Source of the DNA: Rhytidiadelphus loreus
Taxonomy: Eukaryota > Streptophyta > Bryopsida > Hypnales > Hylocomiaceae
Length of the DNA stretch: 64,000 nucleotides
Reading direction: 5' to 3'
Assembly (NCBI GenBank): GCA_947034895.1
Contig: OX344763.1
Span: 57,803,093 to 57,867,092 of the forward strand
Both the position numbers and the translations under genes were made by a program. Under the pieces are notes generated by a model. It saw only the letters and a program-made list of their open reading frames with translations. It had not been told where the DNA came from and did no database searches. Below, piece by piece: positions 1 to 10,202 of this stretch (position 1 is its first letter; the number at the start of each line of letters is the position of its first letter).

Positions 1-175
1 TCATGTACAGAAATCTGGGAAAGAGGTTGTGCAAGTTGCAATTGCTCCTAAACTCATGAATTAATCAAAAAAATATATAATTGGTGGTCACGATGAATGA
101 CTTTCTAGTACGTGGAAATGAAATATTCGTGCATGAACCTGGCCCTCTATTTTAAAGTCCACAAAATTGTAATCT

Positions 176-188
176 CATGAAATTCATG
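176..188. other. 13-bp inverted repeat at the unit junction (example)
   Basis: CATGAA-A-TTCATG spans phases 176-183 and 1-5 where phase 180 is A and phase 5 is G. Units with TGAA or TGAT at phases 5-8 keep an 11-bp version. Where phase 180 is G the symmetry is replaced by the 6-bp GAATTC, with its axis moved half a base. Confidence 0.85.
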
Positions 189-310
189 TACAGAAATCTG
201 GGAAAGAGGTTGTGCAAGTTGCAAGTGCTCCTAAACTCATGAATTAATCAACAAAATATATAATTGGGAGTCACGATGAATGACTTTCTAGTACGTGGAA
301 ATGAAATATT

Positions 311-322
311 GGTTCACGAACC
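311..322. other. Alternative dyad GGTTC-AC-GAACC (first example)
   Basis: At phases 128-139 type B units read GGTTCACGAACC, a 5-bp inverted repeat around a 2-bp centre. It occupies nearly the same place as TTCGTGCACGAA, with the axis moved two bases. I find it at 311, 677, 1043, 1409, 4154, 4520, 4886, 5984 and 6350, then not until 54662, 56858, 57590, 58871 and 59969. Confidence 0.88.
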
Positions 323-1464
323 TTGCCCTGTATTTTAAAGTCGACAAAATTGTAATCTCATGAAATTCATGTACAGAAATCTGGGAAAGAGGTTGTGCAA
401 GTTGCAATTGCTCCTAAACTCATGAATTAATCAAAAAAATATATAATTGGTGGTCACGATGAATGACTTTCTAGTATGTGGAAATGAAATATTCGTGCAT
501 GAACCTGGCCCTCTATTTTAAAGTCCACAAAATTGTAATCTCATGAAATTCATTGAAAGAAATCTGGGAAAGAGGTTGTGCAAGTTGCAAGTGCTCCTAA
601 ACTCATGAATTAATCAACAAAATATATAATTGGGAGTCACGATGAATGACTTTCTAGTACGTGGAAATGAAATATTGGTTCACGAACCTTGCCCTGTATT
701 TTAAAGTCGACAAAATTGTAATCTCATGAAATTCATGTACAGAAATCTGGGAAAGAGGTTGTGCAAGTTGCAAGTGCTCCTAAACTCATGAATTAATCAA
801 AAAAATATATAATTGGTGGTCACGATGAATGACTTTCTAGTACGTGGAAATGAAATATTCGTGCATGAACCTGGCCCTCTATTTTAAAGTCCACAAAATT
901 GTAATCTCATGAAATTCATTGAAAGAAATCTGGGAAAGAGGTTGTGCAAGTTGCAAGTGCTCCTAAACTCATGAATTAATCAACAAAATATATAATTGGG
1001 AGTCACGATGAATGACTTTCTAGTACGTGGAAATGAAATATTGGTTCACGAACCTTGCCCTGTATTTTAAAGTCGACAAAATTGTAATCTCATGAAATTC
1101 ATGTACAGAAATCTGGGAAAGAGGTTGTGCAAGTTGCAATTGCTCCTAAACTCATGAATTAATCAAAAAAATATATAATTGGTGGTCACGATGAATGACT
1201 TTCTAGTACGTGGAAATGAAATATTCGTGCATGAACCTGGCCCTCTATTTTAAAGTCCACAAAATTGTAATCTCATGAAATTCATTGAAAGAAATCTGGG
1301 AAAGAGGTTGTGCAAGTTGCAAGTGCTCCTAAACTCATGAATTAATCAACAAAATATATAATTGGGAGTCACGATGAATGACTTTCTAGTACGTGGAAAT
1401 GAAATATTGGTTCACGAACCTTGCCCTGTATTTTAAAGTCGACAAAATTGTAATCTCATGAAAT

Positions 1465-1830
1465 TCATGTACAGAAATCTGGGAAAGAGGTTGTGCAAGT
1501 TGCAAGTGCTCCTAAACTCATGAATTAATCAAAAAAATATATAATTGGTGGTCACGATGAATGACTTTCTAGTACGTGGAAATGAAATATTCGTGCATGA
1601 ACCTTGCCCTGTATTTTAAAGTCGACAAAATTGTAATCTCATGAAATTCATTGAAAGAAATCTGGGAAAGAGGTTGTGCAAGTTGCAAGTGCTCCTAAAC
1701 TCATGAATTAATCAACAAAATATATAATTGGGAGTCACGATGAATAACTTTCTAGTACGTGGAAATGAATTATTCGTGCATGAACCTGGCCCTCTATTTT
1801 AAAGTCCACAAAATTGTAATCTCATGAAAT
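1465..1830. repeat. Transition units ending the dimer, one a hybrid
   Basis: The unit at 1465-1647 starts as type A (GGTGG, TTCGTGCATGAA) but from about 1601 has the type B tail (CCTTGCCCTGTA, GTCGAC), so it looks like an A/B recombinant with its junction between about 1600 and 1604. The next unit (1648-1830) has GGGAG, the AATAAC variant at 1743 and a private A-to-T change giving GAATTATTCG near 1768. After it the dimer alternation stops. Confidence 0.8.
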
Positions 1831-1899
1831 TCATTGATAGAAATCTGGGAAAGAGGTTGTGCAAGTTGCAAGTGCTCCTAAACTCATGAATTAATCAAA

Positions 1900-4150
1900 A
1901 AAATATATAATTGGGAGTCACGATGAATGACTTTCTAGTACGTGGAAATGAAATATTCGTGCATGAACCTGGCCCTCTATTTTAAAGTCCACAAAATTGT
2001 AATCTCATGAAATTCATTGATAGAAATCTGGGAAAGAGGTTGTGCAAGTTGCAAGTGCTCCTAAACTTATGAATTAATCAAAAAAATATATAATTGGGAG
2101 TCACGATGAATGACTTTCTAGTACGTGGAAATGAAATATTCATGCACGAACCTTGCCCTGTATTTTAAAGTCGACAAAATTGTAATCTCATGAAATTCAT
2201 GTACAGAAATCTGGGAAAGAGGTTGTGCAAGTTGCAAGTGCTCCTAAACTCATGAATTAATCAACAAAATATATAATTGGGAGTCACGATGAATGACTTT
2301 CTAGTACGTGGAAATGAAATATTCATACACGAACCTTGCCCTGTATTTTAAAGTCGACAAAATTGTAATCTCATGAAATTCATGTACAGAAATCTGGGAA
2401 AGAGGTTGTGCAAGTTGCAAGTGCTCCTAAACTCATGAATTAATCAACAAAATATATAATTGGGAGTCACGATGAATAACTTTCTAGTACGTGGAAATGA
2501 AATATTCGTACATGAACCTGGCCCTCTATTTTAAAGTCCACAAAATTGTAATCTCATGAAATTCATGTACAGAAATCTGGGAAAGAGGTTGTGCAAGTTG
2601 CAAGTGCTCCTAAACTTATGAATTAATCAAAAAAATATATAATTGGGAGTCACGATGAATGACTTTCTAGTACGTGGAAATGAAATATTCGTGCACGAAC
2701 CTGGCCCTCTATTTTAAAGTCCACAAAATTGTAATCTCATGAAATTCATTGAAAGAAATCTGGGAAAGAGGTTGTGCAAGTTGCAAGTGCTCCTAAACTC
2801 ATGAATTAATTAACAAAATATATAATTGGGAGTCACGATGAATGACTTTCTAGTACGTGGAAATGAAATATTCGTGCATGAATCTGGCCCTCTATTTTAA
2901 AGTCCACAAAATTGTAATCTCATGAAATTCATTGAAAGAAATCTGGGAAAGAGGTTGTGCAAGTTGCAAGTGCTCCTAAACTCATGAATTAATCAAGAAA
3001 ATATATAATTGGGAGTCACGATGAATGACTTTCTAGTACGTGGAAATGAAATATTCGTGCATGAACCTGGCCCTCTATTTTAAAGTCCACAAAATTGTAA
3101 TCTCATGAAATTCATTGATAGAAATCTGGGAAAGAGGTTGTGCAAGTTGCAAGTGCTCCTAAACTTATGAATTAATCAAAAAAATATATAATTGGGAGTC
3201 ACGATGAATGACTTTCTAGTACGTGGAAATGAAATATTCATGCACGAACCTTGTCCTGTATTTTAAAGTCGACAAAATTGTAATCTCATGAAATTCATGT
3301 ACAGAAATCTGGGAAAGAGGTTGTGCAAGTTGCAAGTGCTCCTAAACTCATGAATTAATCAACAAAATATATAATTGGGAGTCACGATGAATGACTTTCT
3401 AGTACGTGGAAATGAAATATTCATACACGAACCTTGCCCTGTATTTTAAAGTCGACAAAATTGTAATCTCATGAAATTCATGTACAGAAATCTGGGAAAG
3501 AGGTTGTGCAAGTTGCAAGTGCTCCTAAACTCATGAATTAATCAACAAAATATATAATTGGGAGTCACGATGAATAACTTTCTAGTACGTGGAAATGAAA
3601 TATTCGTACATGAACCTGGCCCTCTATTTTAAAGTCCACAAAATTGTAATCTCATGAAATTCATGTACAGAAATCTGGGAAAGAGGTTGTGCAAGTTGCA
3701 AGTGCTCCTAAACTTATGAATTAATCAAAAAAATATATAATTGGGAGTCACGATGAATGACTTTCTAGTACGTGGAAATGAAATATTCGTGCACGAACCT
3801 GGCCCTCTATTTTAAAGTCCACAAAATTGTAATCTCATGAAATTCATTGAAAGAAATCTGGGAAAGAGGTTGTGCAAGTTGCAAGTGCTCCTAAACTCAT
3901 GAATTAATTAACAAAATATATAATTGGGAGTCACGATGAATGACTTTCTAGTACGTGGAAATGAAATATTCGTGCATGAATCTGGCCCTCTATTTTAAAG
4001 TCCACAAAATTGTAATCTCATGAAATTCATTGAAAGAAATCTGGGAAAGAGGTTGTGCAAGTTGCAAGTGCTCCTAAACTCATGAATTAATCAAGAAAAT
4101 ATATAATTGGGAGTCACGATGAATGACTTTCTAGTACGTGGAAATGAAAT
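1900..4150. repeat. 6-unit HOR (1098 bp), about two copies
   Basis: Bases about 1900-3050 match about 2998-4150 at an offset of 1098 bp, six units. Markers repeat in order: CTTATGAATT (about 2065 and 3163), CATGCACGAACC (about 2141 and 3239), CATACACGAACC (2324 and 3422), AATAAC (2474 and 3572), CTTATGAATT (2615 and 3713), ATTAATTAAC and GCATGAATCTGG (about 2879 and 3977). I saw one difference, CCTTGCCC in copy 1 against CCTTGTCC near 3253. Matching stops near 4152, where the dyad variant GGTTCACGAACC reappears. Confidence 0.88.
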
Positions 4151-5100
4151 ATTGGTTCACGAACCTTGCCCTGTATTTTAAAGTCGACAAAATTGTAATC
4201 TCATGAAATTCATGTACAGAAATCTGGGAAAGAGGTTGTGCAAGTTGCAATTGCTCCTAAACTCATGAATTAATGAAAAAAATATATAATTGGTGGTCAC
4301 GATGAATGACTTTCTAGTACGTGGAAATGAAATATTCGTGCATGAACCTGGCCCTCTATTTTAAAGTCCACAAAATTGTAATCTCATGAAATTCATTGAA
4401 AGAAATCTGGGAAAGAGGTTGTGCAAGTTGCAAGTGCTCCTAAACTCATGAATTAATCAAGAAAATATATAATTGGGAGTCACGATGAATGACTTTCTAG
4501 TACGTGGAAATGAAATATTGGTTCACGAACCTTGCCCTGTATTTTAAAGTCCACAAAATTGTAATCTCATGAAATTCATTGAAAGAAATCTGGGAAAGAG
4601 GTTGTGCAAGTTGCAAGTGCTCCTAAACTCATGAATTAATCAAAAAAATATATAATTGGTGGTCACGATGAATGACTTTCTAGTACGTGGAAATGAAATA
4701 TTCGTGCATGAACCTGGCCCTGTATTTTAAAGTCCACAAAATTGTAATCTCATGAAATTCATGTACAGAAATCTGGGAAAAAGGTTGTGCAAGTTGCAAG
4801 TGCTCCTAAACTCATGAATTAATCAACAAAATATATAATTGGGAGTCACGATGAATGACTTTCTAGTACGTGGAAATGAAATATTGGTTCACGAACCTTG
4901 CCCTGTATTTTAAAGTCGACAAAATTGTAATCTCATGAAATTCATGTACAGAAATCTGGGAAAGAGGTTGTGCAAGTTGCAAGTGCTCCTAAACTCATGA
5001 ATTAATCAAAAAAATATATAATTGGTGGTCACGATGAATGACTTTCTAGTACGTGGAAATGAAATATTCGTGCATGAACCTGGCCCTCTATTTTAAAGTC
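4108..5100. repeat. A/B dimer units, second run
   Basis: The type A/type B alternation of the first 1.5 kb returns here: GGTTCACGAACC near 4154, 4520 and 4886, each 366 bp apart, alternates with GGTGG-type units near 4283, 4649 and 5015. It breaks after about 5100, where a GGGAG unit carries GCATGAATCTGG. The unit near 4700 mixes types, with CCTGGCCCTGTA followed by GTCCAC, so this run has exchanged segments with its neighbours. Most of it lies inside copy 1 of the 8-unit-spaced duplication. Confidence 0.82.
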
Positions 5101-5668
5101 CACAAAATTGTAATCTCATGAAATTCATTGAAAGAAATCTGGGAAAGAGGTTGTGCAAGTTGCAAGTGCTCCTAAACTCATGAATTAATTAACAAAATAT
5201 ATAATTGGGAGTCACGATGAATGACTTTCTAGTACGTGGAAATGAAATATTCGTGCATGAATCTGGCCCTCTATTTTAAAGTCCACAAAATTGTAATCTC
5301 ATGAAATTCATTGAAAGAAATCTGGGAAAGAGGTTGTGCAAGTTGCAAGTGCTCCTAAACTCATGAATTATTCAACAAAATATATAATTGGTGGTCACGA
5401 TGAATGACTTTCTAGTACGTGGAAATGAAATATTCGTGCACGAACCTGGACCTCTATTTTAAAGTCCACAAAATTGTAATCTAATGGAATTCATGTACAG
5501 AAATTTGGGAAAGAGGTTGTGCAAGTTGCAAGTGCTCCTAAACTCATGCATTAATCAACAAAATATATAATTGGGAGTGACGATGAATAACTTTCTAGTA
5601 CGTGGAAATGAAATATTCGTGCACGAACCTTGCCCTGTATTTTAAAGTCCACAAAATTGTAATCTCAT
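4348..5668. repeat. Duplicated block at 8-unit spacing, copy 1
   Basis: This stretch of about 1321 bp (7.2 units) matches 5812-7132 at an offset of 1464 bp, eight units. Diagnostic private variants present in both copies include CCCTGTA followed by GTCCAC (near 4540 and 6004), ATTATTCAAC (near 5367 and 6831), CCTGGACC (near 5445 and 6909), CTAATGGAATTC (5481 and 6945) and GGGAGTGACG (near 5574 and 7038). Differences seen: G/C near 4722, GAAAAAGG at 4777 against GAAAGAGG, ATTAATTAAC near 5188 against ATTAATCAAC, and CATG/TATG near 4450. Confidence 0.86.
5487..5492. other. First EcoRI-type junction GAATTC
   Basis: An A-to-G change at phase 180 makes GAATTC across the unit boundary. I see none before this point; it recurs at 6951, about 7134 and 7317, and then in roughly half of the units of the core. 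Sites always lie at multiples of 183 bp from each other, so a digest should give a 183-bp ladder. Confidence 0.88.
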
Positions 5669-5811
5669 GAAATTCATTGAAAGAAATCTGGGAAAGAGGT
5701 TGTGCAAGTTGCAAGTGCTCCTAAACTCATGAATTAATTAACAAAATATATAATTGGGAGTCACGATGAATGACTTTCTAGTACGTGGAAATGAAATATT
5801 CGTGCATGAAT

Positions 5812-7132
5812 CTGGCCCTCTATTTTAAAGTCCACAAAATTGTAATCTCATGAAATTCATTGAAAGAAATCTGGGAAAGAGGTTGTGCAAGTTGCAAGTG
5901 CTCCTAAACTTATGAATTAATCAAGAAAATATATAATTGGGAGTCACGATGAATGACTTTCTAGTACGTGGAAATGAAATATTGGTTCACGAACCTTGCC
6001 CTGTATTTTAAAGTCCACAAAATTGTAATCTCATGAAATTCATTGAAAGAAATCTGGGAAAGAGGTTGTGCAAGTTGCAAGTGCTCCTAAACTCATGAAT
6101 TAATCAAAAAAATATATAATTGGTGGTCACGATGAATGACTTTCTAGTACGTGGAAATGAAATATTCGTGCATGAACCTGGCCCTCTATTTTAAAGTCCA
6201 CAAAATTGTAATCTCATGAAATTCATGTACAGAAATCTGGGAAAGAGGTTGTGCAAGTTGCAAGTGCTCCTAAACTCATGAATTAATCAACAAAATATAT
6301 AATTGGGAGTCACGATGAATGACTTTCTAGTACGTGGAAATGAAATATTGGTTCACGAACCTTGCCCTGTATTTTAAAGTCGACAAAATTGTAATCTCAT
6401 GAAATTCATGTACAGAAATCTGGGAAAGAGGTTGTGCAAGTTGCAAGTGCTCCTAAACTCATGAATTAATCAAAAAAATATATAATTGGTGGTCACGATG
6501 AATGACTTTCTAGTACGTGGAAATGAAATATTCGTGCATGAACCTGGCCCTCTATTTTAAAGTCCACAAAATTGTAATCTCATGAAATTCATTGAAAGAA
6601 ATCTGGGAAAGAGGTTGTGCAAGTTGCAAGTGCTCCTAAACTCATGAATTAATCAACAAAATATATAATTGGGAGTCACGATGAATGACTTTCTAGTACG
6701 TGGAAATGAAATATTCGTGCATGAATCTGGCCCTCTATTTTAAAGTCCACAAAATTGTAATCTCATGAAATTCATTGAAAGAAATCTGGGAAAGAGGTTG
6801 TGCAAGTTGCAAGTGCTCCTAAACTCATGAATTATTCAACAAAATATATAATTGGTGGTCACGATGAATGACTTTCTAGTACGTGGAAATGAAATATTCG
6901 TGCACGAACCTGGACCTCTATTTTAAAGTCCACAAAATTGTAATCTAATGGAATTCATGTACAGAAATTTGGGAAAGAGGTTGTGCAAGTTGCAAGTGCT
7001 CCTAAACTCATGCATTAATCAACAAAATATATAATTGGGAGTGACGATGAATAACTTTCTAGTACGTGGAAATGAAATATTCGTGCACGAACCTTGCCCT
7101 GTATTTTAAAGTCCACAAAATTGTAATCTCAT
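5812..7132. repeat. Duplicated block at 8-unit spacing, copy 2
   Basis: This is the second copy of the 4348-5668 block, 1464 bp downstream, in the same order. It holds the last two GGTTCACGAACC dyad units of the left side (near 5984 and 6350); I found no other until 54662. The copy ends at about 7133, where the following unit has CATGGAATTC with the GTAC state, whereas copy 1 goes on with CATGAAATTC and TGAA. Confidence 0.86.
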
Positions 7133-8487
7133 GGAATTCATGTACAGAAATTTGGGAAAGAGGTTGTGCAAGTTGCAAGTGCTCCTAAACTCATGAATTA
7201 ATCAACAAAATATATAATTGGGAGTGACGATGAATAACTTTCTAGTACGTGGAAATGAAATATTCGTGCACGAACCTTGCCCTCTATTTTAAAGTCCACA
7301 AAATTGTAATCTCATGGAATTCATTGAAAGAAATCTGGGAAAGAGCTTGTGCAAGTTGCAAGTGCTCCTAAACTCATGAATTAATCAACAAAATATATAA
7401 TTGGGAGTCACGATGAATGACTTTCTAGTACTTGGAAATGAAATATTCGTGCACGAACCTTGCCCTGTATTTTAAAGTCGACAAAATTGTAATCTCATGG
7501 AATTCATGTACAGAAATCTGGGAAAGAGGTTGTGCAAGTTGCAAGTGCTCCTAAACTCATGAATTAATCAACAAAATATATAATTGGGAGTCACGATGAA
7601 TGACTCTCTAGTACGTGGAAATGAAATATTCGTGCATGAATCTGGCCCTCTATTTTAAAGTCCACAAAATTGTAATCTCATGAAATTCATTGAAAGAAAT
7701 CTGGGAAAGAGGTTGTGCAAGTTGCAAGTGCTCCTAAACTCATGAATTAATCAACAAAATATATAACTGGGAGTCACGATGAATGACTTTCTCGTACGTG
7801 GAAATGAAATATTCGTGCACGAACCTTGCCCTGTATTTTAAAGTCGACAAAATTGTAATCTCATGAAATTCATGTACAGAAATCTGGGAAAGAGGTTGTG
7901 CAAGTTGCAAGTGCTCCTAAACTCATGAATTAATCAAAAAAATATATAATTGGTGGTCACGATGAATGACTTTCTAGTATGTGGAAATGAAATATTCGTG
8001 CATGAACCTGGCCCTCTATTTTAAAGTCCACAAAATTGTAATCTCATGAAATTCATTGAAAGAAATCTGGGAAAGAGGTTGTGCAAGTTGCAAGTGCTCC
8101 TAAACTCATGAATTAATCAACAAAATATATAATTGGGAGTCACGATGAATAACTTTCTAGTACGTGGTAATGAAATATTCGTGCATGAACCTGGCCCTCT
8201 ATTTTAAAGTCCACAAAATTGTAATCTCATGAAATTCATTGATAAAAATCTGGGAAAGAGGTTGTGCAAGTTGCAAGTGCTCCTAAACTCATGAATTAAT
8301 CAACAAAATATATAATTGGGAGTTACGATGAATGACTTTCTAGTACGTGGAAATGAAATATTCGTGCATGAACCTGGCCCTCTATTTTAAAGTCCACAAA
8401 ATTGTAATCTCATGAAATTCATTGATAGAAATCTGGGAAAGAAGTTGTGCAAGTTGCAAGTGCTCCTAAACTCATGAATTAATCAAA
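7133..8487. repeat. Mixed satellite units between HOR blocks
   Basis: About seven units show no clear long duplication to their neighbours. Private changes include AGAGCTTG near 7343, GTACTTGG near 7430, GACTCTCTAG near 7602, CTCGTACG near 7792, GTGGTAATG near 8165, GATAAAAATC near 8242 and AGAAGTTG near 8451. From here onward the EcoRI-type junction CATGGAATTC is common. The stretch separates the dimer-bearing left side from the large 20-unit HORs. Confidence 0.75.
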
Positions 8488-9205
8488 AAAATATATAATT
8501 GGGAGTCACGATGAATGACTTTCTAGTACGTGGAAATGAAATATTCGTGCATGAACCTGGCCCTCTATTTTAAAGTCCACAAAATTGTAATCTCATGAAA
8601 TTCATTGATAGAAATCTGGGAAAGAGGTTGTGCAAGTTGCAAGTGCTCCTAAACTCATGAATTAATCAACAAAATATATAATTGGGAGTCACGATGAATG
8701 ACTTTCTAGTACGTGGAAATGAAATATTCGTGCACGAACCTGGCCCTCTATTTTAAAGTCCACAAAATTGTAATCTCATGAAATTCATTGAAAGAAATCT
8801 GGGAAAGAGGTTTTGCAAGTTGCAAGTGCTCCTAAACTCATGAATTAATTAACAAAATATATAATTGGGAGTCACGATGAATAACTTTCTAGTACGTGGA
8901 AATGAAATATTCGTGCATGAATCTGGCCCTCTATTTTAAAGTCCACAAAATTGTAATCTCATGAAATTCATTGAAAGAAATCTGGGAAAGAGGTTGTGCA
9001 AGTTGCAAGTGCTCCTAAACTCATGAATTAATTAACAAAATATATAATTGGGAGTCACGATGAATGACTTTCTAGTACGTGGAAATGAAATATTCGTGCA
9101 TGAACCTGGCCCTCTATTTTAAAGTCCACAAAATTGTAATCTCATGAAATTCATTGATAGAAATCTGGGAAAGAGGTTGTGCAAGTTGCAAGTGCTCCTA
9201 AACTC

Positions 9206-9215
9206 ATTAATTAAT
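9206..9215. other. ATTAATTAAT palindrome variant (example)
   Basis: A G-to-T change at phase 58 turns CATGAATTAATC into CATTAATTAATC, giving a 10-bp palindrome. It recurs in the short cassette near 34276, 35740, 39767, 41962, 45256, 46354 and 49465, usually in the unit just before or containing AATAAC and GTACATGG. A different change (C-to-T at phase 66) makes TTAATTAA in units such as the one near 8848. Confidence 0.82.
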
Positions 9216-10138
9216 CAACAAAATATATAATTGGGAGTCACGATGAATGACTTTCTAGTACGTGGAAATGAAATATTCGTGCACGAATCTGGCCCTCTAT
9301 TTTAAAGTCCACAAAATTGTAATCTCATGGAATTCATTGAAAGAAATCTGGGAAAGAGGTTGTGCAAGTTGCAAGTGCTCCTAAATTCATGAATTAATCA
9401 ACAAAATATATAATTGGGAGTCACGATGAATGACTTTCTAGTACGTGGAAATGAAATATTCGTGCATGAACCTGGCCCTCTATTTTAAAGTCCACAAAAT
9501 TGTAATCTCATGAAATTCATTGATAGAAATCTGGGAAAGAGGTTGTGCAAGTTGCAAGTGCTCCTAAACTCATGAATTAATCAACAAAATATATAATTGG
9601 GAGTCACGATGAATGACTTTCTAGTACGTGGAAATGAAATATTCGTGCACGAATCTGGCCCTCTATTTTAAAGTCCACAAAATTGTAATCTCATGGAATT
9701 CATTGAAAGAAATCTGGGAAAGAGGTTGTGCAAGTTGCAAGTGCTCCTAAACTCATGAATTAATCAACAAAATATATAATCGGGAGTCACGATGAATAAC
9801 TTTCTAGTACATGGAAATGAAATATTCGTGCACGAACCTGGCCCTCTATTTTAAAGTCCACAAAATTGTAATCTCATGAAATTCATTGAAAGAAATCTGG
9901 GAAAGAGGTTGTACAAGTTGCAAGTGCTCCTAAACTCATGAATTAATCAACAAAATATATAATTGGGAGTCACGATGAATGACTTTCTAGTACGTGGAAA
10001 TGAAATATTCGTGCATGAACCTGGCCCTCTATTTTAAAGTCCACAAAATTGTAATCTCATGGAATTCATTGAAAGAAATCTGGGAAAGAGGTTGTGCAAG
10101 TTGCAAGTGCTCCTAAACTCATGAATTAATCAACAAAA

Positions 10139-10145
10139 TATATAA
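10139..10145. promoter_or_regulatory. TATA-like element repeated in every unit (example)
   Basis: TATATAA at phases 74-80, within an A/T-only stretch, is kept in nearly every unit (TATATAACTGG in a few; AGTATATAATT near 21667 keeps the core). It resembles a TATA box and could support satellite transcription, but A/T-rich DNA gives such matches by chance and no initiator or product can be shown. Weak call. Confidence 0.2.
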
Positions 10146-10190
10146 TTGGGAGTCACGATGAATGACTTTCTAGTACGTGGAAATGAAATA

Positions 10191-10202
10191 TTCGTGCACG
10201 AA
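10191..10202. other. 12-bp perfect dyad TTCGTGCACGAA (example)
   Basis: Phases 126-137 of the consensus unit read TTCGTGCACGAA, identical to its own reverse complement. It occurs in a large share of units. The commonest alternative, TTCGTGCATGAA, breaks one pair; rarer forms TTCGTCCACAAA, TTCGTGCACAAA and TTCATACACGAA break more. A palindrome can be a binding site for a dimeric protein or extrude as a small cruciform; neither is shown by sequence alone. Confidence 0.9.

Larger units (their letters stand above)
1..1464. repeat. 366-bp A/B dimer HOR (four dimers)
   Basis: Eight units alternate strictly between two types. Type A (units at 1, 367, 733, 1099) has GGTGG at phases 83-87, TTCGTGCATGAACC, CCCTCTA and GTCCAC. 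Type B (units at 184, 550, 916, 1282) has GGGAG, GGTTCACGAACC, CTTGCCCTGTA and GTCGAC. The two types differ at about ten positions, while units of the same type two apart are nearly identical, which is the hallmark of a dimeric higher-order repeat. The state of phases 5-8 usually follows the type of the preceding unit (GTAC after B; TGAA after A, except in the unit at 184), so the natural edge of the dimer is probably not at phase 1. Confidence 0.92.

Noticed and set aside
9779..9786. CGGGAG at 9781 and 13441 as a possible CENP-B box half
   Set aside because: It is a single T-to-C change in one unit of the 20-unit HOR and its copy, with no TTCG at the needed distance upstream.
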